A stretch of DNA of 39,775 nt from Bacteroidales bacterium. Lineage in GTDB: Bacteria > Planctomycetota > Planctomycetia > Gemmatales > Gemmataceae. Shown one piece after another: positions 15,770-24,192 of the stretch (positions are counted from its first letter, which is position 1; each line of letters opens with the position of its first letter). The stretch is from contig JAIXLE010000159.1 of assembly GCA_026931725.1 (NCBI GenBank), positions 1 through 39,775 of the forward strand, in the 5' to 3' direction. The position numbers were made by a program, and so were the translations under genes. The notes beneath the pieces were generated by a model. The model saw nothing but the letters and a program-made list of their open reading frames with translations. It was not told the origin of the DNA and searched no databases.

Positions 15770-18538
15770 GTGCCCGTTTTGTTTGCCATAACATTGTTCA
15801 TTAGTGCGAACCTGCTTTTCATGGTTCAGCCGATGGTGGGGAAGATGATTCTCCCGCTCCTCGGCGGCAGCCCGGCCGCGTGGAATACCTGCATGGTGTT
15901 CTTCCAAGGGTTGCTGTTGCTCGGTTACTGGTACGCCCACAAACTGACGGAAACCCACCTGGAGAATCCTGGCAAACAGGTAAAAATTCACCTCGGCGTT
16001 CTCGGAGCCACGATTTTCTGGCTGATCGCGATGGCCATTCTGTCGCCGAACCACTCGCCGGTAGCCATCTTCCAGTCGATCGCCCCGCAGGGGGAAGCGT
16101 ACCCGATGTTCGGCGTGCTGATGCTACTCGGCGTGGCGATCGGCTTACCGTTCCTGGTCATCTCGACGAGCGCGCCCTTGCTGCAACGCTGGTTCGTCTA
16201 CACTGGGCACCCTTCCGCGAAAGACCCGTACTTTCTGTATGCGGCCAGCAACGCGGGGAGCCTGATTTCGCTGCTTGGCTATCCGCTGGTGATCGAACCG
16301 AGCCTGTCGTTGAAAACGCAGGCGTGGGTGTGGGCTGCCGGGTTCACGGTTCTGACGGCGCTGGTTTACCGTTGTGGCCGTGCCGCCAGTGACCCGATGG
16401 GCATGGGAGCCCAACTCGGAACGCAGGCGAAGACCGCCCGCGCCGCCGCCCCCCGGACACCGCCCCCCCTGCTCCGCACCCGGCTACGCTGGATCGCGCT
16501 GGCATTCGTACCGAGTAGTTTGATGCTCGGTGTGACCTTCCACATGACCACGGACATTGCCTCGGTGCCGTTGTTGTGGGTCATTCCATTAGCACTTTAC
16601 CTGCTGACGTTCATTATCGCATTCGCCCACACGCCCTCCTGGTTCCGCCCGATATTGGGCAACACGGCACCAGTGCTGATCTTGCTCCTCGTCTTCGTGA
16701 TGACCTCGAACATTCCCGGTTTAAGTATCTTCATGATGCTGGGTTTGCACTTGGTGACGTACTTCTTCACCGCGTTGTTGATGCATTCGGAACTGGCCCG
16801 GTTACGGCCCGCGCCAGAGCATTTGACGACGTACTTCCTGCTCATCTCCGTTGGCGGTGTCCTCGGGGGAATCTTCAATGCTCTGATCGCCCCGGTGGCG
16901 TTCCCGCTGGACTGGGAGTACCCCATTGCCCTGGCCGTCGCCTGCCTGTTGGTGCCGCCACTCCTGGATGAAATTCAGGCGGAATACCCCGAAACGGCCC
17001 CGCAAACAGCGTTGGGCCGTTGGCGACCGCGGATGCTCAACGTCCTCATCCCGGCTGCGATGCTGGCCCTCACGGCTTGGCTGGTTCTCTTGCCGGAGAA
17101 ATTCGAGTGGTTCAATCATGCCTGTGTCTGGTCCGCCGACCATCTGACCTCACTGATTCAGTATTGCGGTTTGAAACAACATGTGAGTGCCCGCACATTG
17201 GCGATTCTGTTGATTTACGCGATGCCGTGTATGCTGTGCTTCCTGTTCATCGACCGGCCCATCCGTTTTGGTTTGTGCGTGGCCGCGGTGTTGCTGTCTT
17301 CGCATGTGCATGAGTTCAAGCAGGATGCCGCCCTGGCCTCGGCACGGAGTTTCTTCGGGATTCTGAAAGTCCAGGAATTCGGGGAGAAACGCACCCTGAT
17401 GCTGCTCACCGCGGCCGACCCGGACGACCCCGAAGGGAAGCCCAACGTCTTCAGCTTGCAAAAGCCGATGTATTACCACAAATTGATGCACGGTACGACC
17501 CTGCACGGAACGCAAGCCGTCGATGGTCAAACCCTGACGCAACCGTTGACCGATTTGTCCGGGGCCGGGTATCTGTCACGTCGTTCCGCGAACATCTGGC
17601 ATTCCGAAGCCGTCTTGCGGGATGATCTGCGGCTACTTGGCTCCGCGACTCCGTGGGATACCGTGTTGCTCGCCGGGTTGCAGCAATCGTGGGACTTTGG
17701 CCAGGAACCGTTGACGTACTACCACCGCACGGGGCCAGTGGGTGAGATTTTTGCGGAGTTTCGCAGTCGTCATCCGCTTGGCGATGTGGCGATGATCGGC
17801 CTGGGCACCGGCTCTGTCGCGGCGTATGCTCGTCCAGGTCAGTCACTGACTTTCTACGAAATCGACCCGACCGTTCTCGACATCGTCGTCGAACCGAAGG
17901 TGATGAACCCCGAAGCTGTGGCCCAAGGGCAGCCGCCGATTCACGGCCCGTTCACGTTTGTCGATGATGCCAAGAAACGCGGCGCGAAAATCGACTTCAT
18001 CCTCGGCGATGCGCGGTTGAAGCTCGAACAAAACCGCGCGGCCCGCTACGGATTACTCCTGGTTGATGCGTTCAGTTCGGATTCGATTCCCGTTCACCTC
18101 CTGACCCGTGAGGCGGTGGAACTGTACCGGGACCGCGTCCCGGATGATGGCCTCATCGCCATTCACATCTCGAACCGTTACATCAATCTGGAACCCGTGG
18201 TGGCGATTCTGGCTCAGGAAACGGGCCTCGTAGGCCGGGTCTGGAATGATCGCGCGGAAGATTATCCGGGCAAGACGGCCTCCTCGTGGATCATTTTGGC
18301 CAAGAGCGAAGCCCAACTCGGTGAACTGGGAGCTTATCGGGCAGATACCGGCTTCGGCGCACTGGCCGGGATGGCCGCCTGGAACACGTTCCGCCCGTGG
18401 GAGCCATTCCGCGTGGACCCGAACGTCCACGCCTGGACGGATGACTATTCCGATGTTCTCCGGGTGATTCAGTTACGGGAAGTGCGGGCTGTCCGCAAGT
18501 TCCTGGGGCTCCCGGTTGCCGGGGAATCTGAGGAGTAA
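15770..18538 (+). CDS. Membrane protein fused to a spermidine-synthase-like domain
   Basis: About 922 residues. The N-terminal half is a multi-pass membrane region, starting at VLFAITLFISANLLFMVQP and continuing through about a dozen hydrophobic segments to around residue 520. The C-terminal part, from about 640 to 890, is a Rossmann SAM-binding domain like spermidine synthase: motif I is AMIGLGTGSVAAYA, then YEIDPTVLDIV, FILGDARLKLEQ and LLLVDAFSSDSIPVHLLT. Such fused proteins are widespread and poorly characterised; polyamine synthesis is not proven. The likely start is GTG at 15770, with GGGGG just ahead; a TTG at 15758 is possible. The stop is followed seven bases later by the ATP-grasp gene, so it appears to head that operon. 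Confidence 0.9.
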   Translation: MPVLFAITLFISANLLFMVQPMVGKMILPLLGGSPAAWNTCMVFFQGLLLLGYWYAHKLTETHLENPGKQVKIHLGVLGATIFWLIAMAILSPNHSPVAIFQSIAPQGEAYPMFGVLMLLGVAIGLPFLVISTSAPLLQRWFVYTGHPSAKDPYFLYAASNAGSLISLLGYPLVIEPSLSLKTQAWVWAAGFTVLTALVYRCGRAASDPMGMGAQLGTQAKTARAAAPRTPPPLLRTRLRWIALAFVPSSLMLGVTFHMTTDIASVPLLWVIPLALYLLTFIIAFAHTPSWFRPILGNTAPVLILLLVFVMTSNIPGLSIFMMLGLHLVTYFFTALLMHSELARLRPAPEHLTTYFLLISVGGVLGGIFNALIAPVAFPLDWEYPIALAVACLLVPPLLDEIQAEYPETAPQTALGRWRPRMLNVLIPAAMLALTAWLVLLPEKFEWFNHACVWSADHLTSLIQYCGLKQHVSARTLAILLIYAMPCMLCFLFIDRPIRFGLCVAAVLLSSHVHEFKQDAALASARSFFGILKVQEFGEKRTLMLLTAADPDDPEGKPNVFSLQKPMYYHKLMHGTTLHGTQAVDGQTLTQPLTDLSGAGYLSRRSANIWHSEAVLRDDLRLLGSATPWDTVLLAGLQQSWDFGQEPLTYYHRTGPVGEIFAEFRSRHPLGDVAMIGLGTGSVAAYARPGQSLTFYEIDPTVLDIVVEPKVMNPEAVAQGQPPIHGPFTFVDDAKKRGAKIDFILGDARLKLEQNRAARYGLLLVDAFSSDSIPVHLLTREAVELYRDRVPDDGLIAIHISNRYINLEPVVAILAQETGLVGRVWNDRAEDYPGKTASSWIILAKSEAQLGELGAYRADTGFGALAGMAAWNTFRPWEPFRVDPNVHAWTDDYSDVLRVIQLREVRAVRKFLGLPVAGESEE

Positions 18539-18545
18539 CGTCATC

Positions 18546-19700
18546 GTGGCGGATCGCGTCCTGATCCTGGGGGCATCCGCCCGAGCCGCGGCCGCGTCTG
18601 CCCGCCGAGCCGGTTATGAACCGTTCGTCATCGACCTGTTTGCCGACCGAGACACGCAACAACTGGCGGAATGTTGGCTGTGCCCGTGGGAGGAATACCC
18701 GCATGGCCTGTTCCGCCGGGCACGCCAAGTGCCGCCGATGCCGTGGTTCTACACCGGCGGCCTGGAAAACGAACCCGACCTGATCGACGCTTTGGCACAG
18801 GAACGCGAACTCTGGGGGAACGGATCGGCGACGCTACGACAAGTGCGGAATCCGTTTACCCTGTCAGCACTTTGGTCCGAACAGGGAATCGCTCATCCGG
18901 CCTTGCGCAATCCCGGCACGTCACCGACTCCATCGGGATCGTGGCTGCGGAAACCGTTGCGGGGATCCGGCGGAGCAGGAATTCGCTTCGCCACTTCAGC
19001 CGAACTCGACGACCCCGGCGCGGGGCACTTTTTGCAACAGTTCCTCCCTGGGAAATCGGGTTCCACACTGTTCTGGGGGAGCGATTCTGGAGCGGTCGTC
19101 TGCGGGTTTTCGACGCAGTTGGTCGGTACGGACTGGCTGCACGCACAACCGTTCCAGTATGCCGGCTCACTCACGCATTTGGCCGATCCTTCATCGGATG
19201 TGATTCGCGGAGCATCGTCTCTGGTGGCGGCTTGCGGAATACGCGGCCTGTTCGGAATCGACTGCATTCAACAGGCCGACCGATCATTTCTGTTGGAAGT
19301 GAATCCGCGGTACACGGCCTCGGTGGAGGTGATCGAACTCGCCACCGGCCAAGCGTGCCTGCGCGGCACCGCGTTCCCACCGCCGAACGCCGGATCGCCC
19401 GCACTCGGCTCCCGCATGATCGGCAAAGCGATTTATTACGCTCCGCATCGGCTGGTCGTTCCCGCGAGCGGCCCTTGGGAAGAATCACTTCGGCATGTCA
19501 CCGATGTATGGCGAAGACCCGATTTCGCGGACATTCCCCATCCCGGTACACGCATCGCGCCAGGGCAGCCCGTCCTGACGTTGTTAGCCGAAGCCGAGAG
19601 CGCTGCCGCGTGTCTAGCTCAATTGCGGGCACGAGCGGCTGAATGCGATCAACTATTCCAGCAGAGTTTTGTTTCTGGAGAATCAGAATGCCGACCCTGA
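18546..19700 (+). CDS. ATP-grasp protein of the H4MPT C1 gene set
   Basis: A 384-residue ATP-grasp-fold protein. The N-terminus has a dinucleotide-like motif (VLILGASARAAAASA). The ATP-binding region includes WLRKPLRGSGGAGIRF, and the metal-binding segment is FLLEVNPRYTASVEV. It matches a protein repeatedly found with methenyl-H4MPT cyclohydrolase in planctomycetes and methylotrophs and thought to act in methanopterin cofactor or C1 metabolism; its exact reaction is not established as far as I know. GTG at 18546 is preceded by GAGGAG, which also contains the stop region of the upstream gene. The 3' end overlaps mch by 13 bases, implying coupled translation. Confidence 0.85.
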   Translation: MADRVLILGASARAAAASARRAGYEPFVIDLFADRDTQQLAECWLCPWEEYPHGLFRRARQVPPMPWFYTGGLENEPDLIDALAQERELWGNGSATLRQVRNPFTLSALWSEQGIAHPALRNPGTSPTPSGSWLRKPLRGSGGAGIRFATSAELDDPGAGHFLQQFLPGKSGSTLFWGSDSGAVVCGFSTQLVGTDWLHAQPFQYAGSLTHLADPSSDVIRGASSLVAACGIRGLFGIDCIQQADRSFLLEVNPRYTASVEVIELATGQACLRGTAFPPPNAGSPALGSRMIGKAIYYAPHRLVVPASGPWEESLRHVTDVWRRPDFADIPHPGTRIAPGQPVLTLLAEAESAAACLAQLRARAAECDQLFQQSFVSGESECRP

Positions 19701-20632
19701 ACCAATCCGCGAACCACGTCGCCGATGAGTTGGCCCTGCACGCCGAGCGGTACGGTGTCACCGTGCAGGCCGTGGGCGGCGCGCGTCTCATCGACTGCGG
19801 GGTTCATGCTTCGGGCGGCATCGCGGCGGGGGTCATGCTCACCCGTGTCTGTTTGGCCGATCGGGGCACGGTCGCGGTGGTTCCGGGTTGGCTCCCGGAT
19901 TTCCCCACCCCCGCCGTGCAGGTGCATACCGACGACCCCGTGCGTGCCTGCCTCGCCTCTCAGTACGCGGGCTGGCAAGTGAAGACCGATTCTTATTTCG
20001 CTATGGGGTCAGGCCCGATGCGGGCGTTGGCGGCACGGGAAGAACTCTTTTCTCAAATTCCCGGACGTGAAGAGTGCATTACCGCCGTCGGCGTGCTGGA
20101 GACGAAGAAACTCCCCGCACCGGAAGCCGTGGTTGCGATCGTGAACAAGTTGCCGATCACGGCGGAGAAACTGACACTGCTGGCCGCTCCCGCAGCGAGT
20201 CTCGCGGGGACCATCCAGGTGGTCGCCCGATCGGTCGAAACCGCGTTGCACAAATTGCACGAACTGCGGTTTGATGTCACCTGCATCCGTTCCGGTTATG
20301 GTGTTGCTCCGTTACCGCCGGTGGCCGCGAACGAATTGGCGGCGATCGGCCGAACCAACGATGCCATTCTCTACGGTGGTCGGGTCACGCTCTGGGTCGA
20401 TACAGAAGATGCCACGATCGAACAGTTTGGCCCGCAAGTGCCTTCCTCGGCTTCGCGGGACTACGGAGCCCCGTTCGCCGAGGTCTTTGCCCGTTACGGG
20501 GACTTCTACCAGATTGACCCGCTGTTGTTCTCCCCCGCCGAGGTCACATTCGTGAACCTCCGCAGTGGCCGAGCCTGGACCTGGGGACGTCTTGCCCCGG
20601 AACTGTTGCGGAAGTCGTTCTTCGGTGGATAA
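19688..20632 (+). CDS. mch: Methenyltetrahydromethanopterin cyclohydrolase
   Basis: Interconverts methenyl- and formyl-tetrahydromethanopterin in the H4MPT-linked formaldehyde oxidation route. The 314-residue length fits the family. Recognisable segments are GGARLIDCGVHASGG, DSYFAMGSGPMRALA, the Arg/Ser region CIRSGYGVAPLPP and GRTNDAILYGGRV. The ATG at 19688 has GGAG seven bases ahead and lies inside the end of the ATP-grasp gene. It is soluble and cytoplasmic. The other classical enzymes of the route (Fae, MtdB, the formyltransferase/hydrolase complex) are not in this window. Confidence 0.95.
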   Translation: MPTLNQSANHVADELALHAERYGVTVQAVGGARLIDCGVHASGGIAAGVMLTRVCLADRGTVAVVPGWLPDFPTPAVQVHTDDPVRACLASQYAGWQVKTDSYFAMGSGPMRALAAREELFSQIPGREECITAVGVLETKKLPAPEAVVAIVNKLPITAEKLTLLAAPAASLAGTIQVVARSVETALHKLHELRFDVTCIRSGYGVAPLPPVAANELAAIGRTNDAILYGGRVTLWVDTEDATIEQFGPQVPSSASRDYGAPFAEVFARYGDFYQIDPLLFSPAEVTFVNLRSGRAWTWGRLAPELLRKSFFGG

Positions 20633-20666
20633 TGGGGTAACCGATTCTCGCAGATGGAGATTCCCG

Positions 20667-21257
20667 ATGACAACAACCGTACTGGCCCCTCCCTCCGAGC
20701 GTATCACCGCCGAACGGTTCGACAAGATCGACAATAAAGGATACGAACTTGTTGACGGAAAACTATTGGAGAAAGGTATGGGAATTGAATCCAGTGCAAT
20801 CCAGAGTTATTTGAACTATTTACTCCAATCGTGGGTGCGATCGGGAGGATCGGGAGTCGTTCTGGACTCGGAAGGAATTTACCGCTGTTTTCCCAACAAA
20901 CCTGATCAAACCCGCAAACCAGATGTTTCATTCATTCGGAAAAATCGCTTGCCGGTTGGTCGTTACCCACATGGTGTGTGCCAGATTCCCCCGGATTTGG
21001 TGGTCGAGGTCATCTCACCGAACGAAATCGTTTATGATCTGAACCGAAAGCTCGCGGATTACCAATCGGTCGCGGTGCCGCTCATCTGGGTGGTGCATCC
21101 CGACTTGCGGGTCGTCGATGTCTATATTCCGGGGCAACCCGTGCAGCGATTGATGGAAGCGGATACACTCACTGGCGATCCGGTCCTTCCAGGGTTCCGT
21201 GTGCGGGTAGCCGAACTGTTCCCATCCGAAGCCGCCACCGTAGAATCGGCTTCATGA
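20667..21257 (+). CDS. Uma2-family (PD-(D/E)xK-like) putative endonuclease, copy 1
   Basis: A 196-residue protein of the Uma2 family, whose fold is that of restriction endonucleases and whose biological role is unknown. Seen here: YELVDGKLLEKGMG near the N-terminus, the core KPDVSFI and PPDLVVEVISPNE, the lysine-containing DLNRKLADYQS, and the C-terminal GDPVLPGFRVRVAELF. The catalytic acidic and lysine residues appear intact. The ATG at 20667 has GGAG seven bases ahead. It begins only 34 bases after the mch stop, on the same strand, and is followed 26 bases later by a second Uma2 gene. Confidence 0.9.
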   Translation: MTTTVLAPPSERITAERFDKIDNKGYELVDGKLLEKGMGIESSAIQSYLNYLLQSWVRSGGSGVVLDSEGIYRCFPNKPDQTRKPDVSFIRKNRLPVGRYPHGVCQIPPDLVVEVISPNEIVYDLNRKLADYQSVAVPLIWVVHPDLRVVDVYIPGQPVQRLMEADTLTGDPVLPGFRVRVAELFPSEAATVESAS

Positions 21258-21270
21258 ACCGAACTGGATA

Positions 21271-21282
21271 AGGAGATCTCCT
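21271..21282. repeat. Perfect 12-base palindrome overlapping a ribosome site
   Basis: AGGAGATCTCCT reads the same on both strands and includes the Shine-Dalgarno sequence of the Uma2 copy 2 gene whose ATG is at 21284. It could bind a dimeric protein or allow RNA dimer pairing, or be chance. Confidence 0.5.
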
Positions 21283-21283
21283 G

Positions 21284-21865
21284 ATGCCTACGGTTGTTCC
21301 CGCGATGTTGACGGTCGAAGAATTCGAGGCGATGGCCCGCATGGAAGGGTATGAACTGGTCGATGAAAATTCCTGGGATCAGAATGGCGGCTGTGAAACC
21401 GGCTGGATCGGCGGACAGTTGGTCTGGCTCTTGACGCACTTCACCAAATTAGATTGCCTCGGTCTGGTCTTTAGTTCCGAATCGGGTTATGCCTGCTTCC
21501 CCCATCGGCCCAAACTCGTCCGCAAACCCGATGTCTCATTCGTCGCCTCCGGGCGATTCGAGGGCGACCGTCCACCACGCGGTTATGCCCGGTTGGCCCC
21601 AGACCTGGTGGCCGAAGTCGTGTCCCCCCGCGATACCTATGAAGAAGTCGAAGACCGGGTCAACGATTATCTCCGTGCAGGTGTGCGGATGATTTGGGTA
21701 CTCACCCCAGCGACACGCACGATCCTCTGCTACACTGGCGGCCACGCGGCCACCCGCCTCACCGGGTCCGATGAACTCATTGGCGACCCCGTTCTGCCAG
21801 GGTTCCGCGTTCGGGTCGCAGACCTGTTTCCCCCGCCGCTCACCACGCTCCCCATAGAAGCATGA
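21284..21865 (+). CDS. Uma2-family putative endonuclease, copy 2
   Basis: A 193-residue paralogue of the upstream Uma2 gene. The core KPDVSFV, APDLVAEVVSPRDT and VNDYLRAGVRMIWVL is conserved, and its ending (GDPVLPGFRVRVADLF) is nearly identical to copy 1, while the N-terminal segment differs (YELVDENSWDQNGG). The active-site lysine position of copy 1 (RKLADY) reads VNDYL here, preceded by EDR, so the catalytic lysine may be lost and this copy may be inactive. Its stop overlaps the next ATG as ATGA (21862-21865), so it is translationally coupled to the MptN-like ligase gene. Confidence 0.9.
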   Translation: MPTVVPAMLTVEEFEAMARMEGYELVDENSWDQNGGCETGWIGGQLVWLLTHFTKLDCLGLVFSSESGYACFPHRPKLVRKPDVSFVASGRFEGDRPPRGYARLAPDLVAEVVSPRDTYEEVEDRVNDYLRAGVRMIWVLTPATRTILCYTGGHAATRLTGSDELIGDPVLPGFRVRVADLFPPPLTTLPIEA

Positions 21866-22731
21866 ATCTCGCCCTCCTCTCCGGTGGTACTGGCTGGCAC
21901 ATCCAAGATCTGATGCGAGCCGCTCAAGCTCTGGGCCAACACGCCGATGTGATCGACTTCCGCACCGTCTCGGCCGGGGCACCCGCGCCCCATCCGGGAC
22001 GTGTCCCATTGAACGGTTACGATGTCGCCATTGTGCGGACCATGCCCGCGGGGTCACTGGAACAGGTCGTCCTCCGCATGGACCTACTCCATGCCGCATC
22101 CTTCGCGGGGGTAAAAGTCCTCAACCCGCCGCGTGCCGTGGAAACCTGTGTCGATAAGTACCTGACCAATGTCCGCCTGGCAAAGTCCGGTGTCTCCGTC
22201 CCACTGACCATCGCCTGCCAAAAATCCGACGATGCCATGATCGCCTTCGAGGAACTGGGCGGCGATGTTGTGGTCAAGCCGTTATTTGGTGCCGAGGGCC
22301 GCGGTATCGTGCGAGTGAATGACCGGGAACTTGCTTGGCGGACTTTTCACGCGATCGAACAGACAGGCGGCGTGATTTATGTTCAACAATACATTGCGCA
22401 CCCCGGTTGGGATCTGCGGATCTTCATCATCGCGGGCAGCGTGATCGGGGCAATGAAACGCACGGCCACGCAGGGTTGGCGTACCAACGTCGCCCAAGGG
22501 GGCATCGCGGAGAAAGTGGAACCCTCCCATAATGAACGCCGACTCGCGGTCTGGGCCGCGGATGTCGTCGGTGCCCCCGTCGCTGGCGTGGATCTTCTCC
22601 CAGGGCCGAACGGCGAATGGTTTGTGTTGGAAGTCAACGCCGTGCCGGGGTGGAAGGCCTTGTCCCAAGTCTGCGAGGTGGACGTGGCCAAGGCGATCGT
22701 GCGATACGCGGTCGAGGAGTACCGCGCGTGA
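21862..22731 (+). CDS. RimK/MptN-like ATP-grasp ligase
   Basis: A 289-residue ATP-grasp amino-acid ligase. Recognisable segments are DVVVKPLFGAEGRGIVRV (ATP-binding lysine and glycine loop), YVQQYIAHPGWDLRIFIIAG, and the metal-binding end FVLEVNAVPGWKALS. In methanogens the related MptN adds glutamate to H4MPT; in planctomycetes and methylotrophs a RimK-like gene accompanies mch. I infer a role in finishing the methanopterin cofactor side chain. Its ATG overlaps the stop of Uma2 copy 2, and its own stop overlaps the next gene as GTGA (22728-22731). Confidence 0.88.
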   Translation: MNLALLSGGTGWHIQDLMRAAQALGQHADVIDFRTVSAGAPAPHPGRVPLNGYDVAIVRTMPAGSLEQVVLRMDLLHAASFAGVKVLNPPRAVETCVDKYLTNVRLAKSGVSVPLTIACQKSDDAMIAFEELGGDVVVKPLFGAEGRGIVRVNDRELAWRTFHAIEQTGGVIYVQQYIAHPGWDLRIFIIAGSVIGAMKRTATQGWRTNVAQGGIAEKVEPSHNERRLAVWAADVVGAPVAGVDLLPGPNGEWFVLEVNAVPGWKALSQVCEVDVAKAIVRYAVEEYRA

Positions 22732-23618
22732 CACCAGATGAGGGACCACGGTCAATGGGGGAACTGGCCCAGATGGCTTGCATCTGGGAAGTCATGGCTC
22801 GGAAAATGGGGAACGTCCACCCCCGAGCGTCCTTCTGTGGAACAACCGCAACAGACTTCTTGCTCAGCGCGGTCGCCATTCATTCCGCAATGACCGAAGC
22901 GTGCTCCCTCGGAATCGGCCAGACGATCTATCGTGCGGTTGCCGCGACCCAATCGGTGGTTCACCAGAATACGAATCTGGGCATCTGTCTCATCGTGGCC
23001 CCGTTAGCCGCCGTGGCGTTGGACGAGTCCCTGACTCCGCCCACAATGCGGCGTGTTCTCGATTGTCTCACCCGAGATGATACGGAATGGGTCTATCGCG
23101 CAATCCGACTTGCCCAGCCCGGCGGACTCGGCGATGTCCCAGAACAGGATGTCCACGTCCTACCCACGGTCCCACTGCGGGAGGCGATGCAGTTGGCGGC
23201 CGACCGGGACATGATTGCAAGGCAGTATGTCCACGGATTCGCGGACGTGTTGGAATTCGGTGTCCCGAAATTGTGTGAGGCCTTCCAGCGACTCGGTTCT
23301 CTGGAAGCCGCCATCATCGACTGTCAGCTCGCCTGGATGGCCACATTTTCGGACAGTCTCATCGCCCGCAAGAATGGCCTAGCCATCGCGGAAGATGTCC
23401 GATTGCGGGCACGGGATGTCCAATCTCGCGGCGGTATCACCACATCAGATGGCCGAGTGGCCGCCCACGCACTGGATCGGTTTTTGCGATCCGATGGGAA
23501 CAAACTCAACCCCGGCACCACAGCCGACCTGATCGCGGCGTGTCTGTTCGTGGCGTTGCGGGAAAAAATGATCGCCCCTTCCGCCCTATTCCATTGGCCA
23601 ATCGAGGATTGGTTGTGA
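22728..23618 (+). CDS. CitG-like (triphosphoribosyl-dephospho-CoA synthase family) protein
   Basis: A 296-residue protein of the CitG/MdcB superfamily, which in citrate lyase systems attaches a ribosyl-triphosphate to dephospho-CoA. Here it carries GNVHPRASFCGTTATDFLLS and the family signature QNTNLGICLIVAPLA. Homologues of this type sit in H4MPT C1 clusters, where a role in cofactor synthesis is assumed (possibly transfer onto a ribose-phosphate). There is no citrate lyase subunit nearby, which argues against the classical role. The start is GTG at 22728 with GAGGAG eight bases ahead; a longer frame to 22617 lies inside the upstream gene and is not used. Both ends overlap neighbours by four bases. 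Confidence 0.85.
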   Translation: MTPDEGPRSMGELAQMACIWEVMARKMGNVHPRASFCGTTATDFLLSAVAIHSAMTEACSLGIGQTIYRAVAATQSVVHQNTNLGICLIVAPLAAVALDESLTPPTMRRVLDCLTRDDTEWVYRAIRLAQPGGLGDVPEQDVHVLPTVPLREAMQLAADRDMIARQYVHGFADVLEFGVPKLCEAFQRLGSLEAAIIDCQLAWMATFSDSLIARKNGLAIAEDVRLRARDVQSRGGITTSDGRVAAHALDRFLRSDGNKLNPGTTADLIAACLFVALREKMIAPSALFHWPIEDWL

Positions 23619-24118
23619 CCAACGAAACCTTCAAAGTCAGCATCACGAAAGACAACCTGATTTTCTGTGCGGGCCACTTCATCAGCTACGCGGGGCACCA
23701 GTGCGAACGGCTCCACGGCCATAATTACCGAACGGCCGTGGAAATCGAAGCTCCACTCGACACCACGGATTATTATGTCTTCGACTTCGTGGCCTTGAAA
23801 CAGCAGGCGCAAGCGATCACGAATGCGCTGGATCATCATATGCTCATCGCCACACGCAACCCGGTGATTCATGTGGACGAGCAACCCCGACAAGTCCGTG
23901 TGTCCTATCGGGACCGGGAATGGGTCTTCCCTCGGGAAGATTGTGTCCTCCTGCCCATCGAGAATACGACCGCCGAGCTACTGGCACGATACATCGCCCA
24001 ACGACTCCAAAAAGTGCTGCGGGAGCAATTCCAATTCACTCCCACAATCCTACGGATCGAAGTCGAAGAGAACGTCGGCCAGTCCGCCACCTACACTTGG
24101 CAGCCGGAGCCGACATGA
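23615..24118 (+). CDS. 6-pyruvoyl-tetrahydropterin synthase homologue
   Basis: A 167-residue T-fold pterin enzyme. Zinc-ligand histidines are seen in CAGHFISYAGHQC and the HGH of RLHGHNYRTAVEI; Cys in HQCERLHGHN is the catalytic-type cysteine. LDHHML supplies the second-half histidine, and the C-terminal Glu region is LRIEVEENVGQSATY. Members convert dihydroneopterin triphosphate to various pterins; in this operon a step towards the H4MPT pterin ring is a reasonable inference. The start is GTG at 23615, overlapping the upstream stop as GTGA. It is the last gene of the plus-strand operon; two hairpins follow within 100 bases. Confidence 0.92.
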   Translation: MTNETFKVSITKDNLIFCAGHFISYAGHQCERLHGHNYRTAVEIEAPLDTTDYYVFDFVALKQQAQAITNALDHHMLIATRNPVIHVDEQPRQVRVSYRDREWVFPREDCVLLPIENTTAELLARYIAQRLQKVLREQFQFTPTILRIEVEENVGQSATYTWQPEPT

Positions 24119-24144
24119 GTGATTGGAGTGCCGAACAAGACGAC

Positions 24145-24178
24145 ACCCCGAGTGGATCAACGAGGACACACTCGGGGT
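24145..24178 (+). terminator. Hairpin between convergent genes, possible terminator
   Basis: ACCCCGAGTG (24145-24154) and CACTCGGGGT (24169-24178) are a perfect ten-base inverted repeat with a 14-base loop, 26 bases after the stop of the pterin gene. No T run follows on either strand, so it may act in RNA stability or bidirectional, non-canonical termination. Confidence 0.55.
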
Positions 24179-24192
24179 CGGGAACCCCATCT

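Noticed and set aside
18671-19642. 323-residue plus-strand open frame
   Set aside because: It is an overlapping frame of the ATP-grasp gene, which has the correct motifs and starts and ends tightly with its neighbours.
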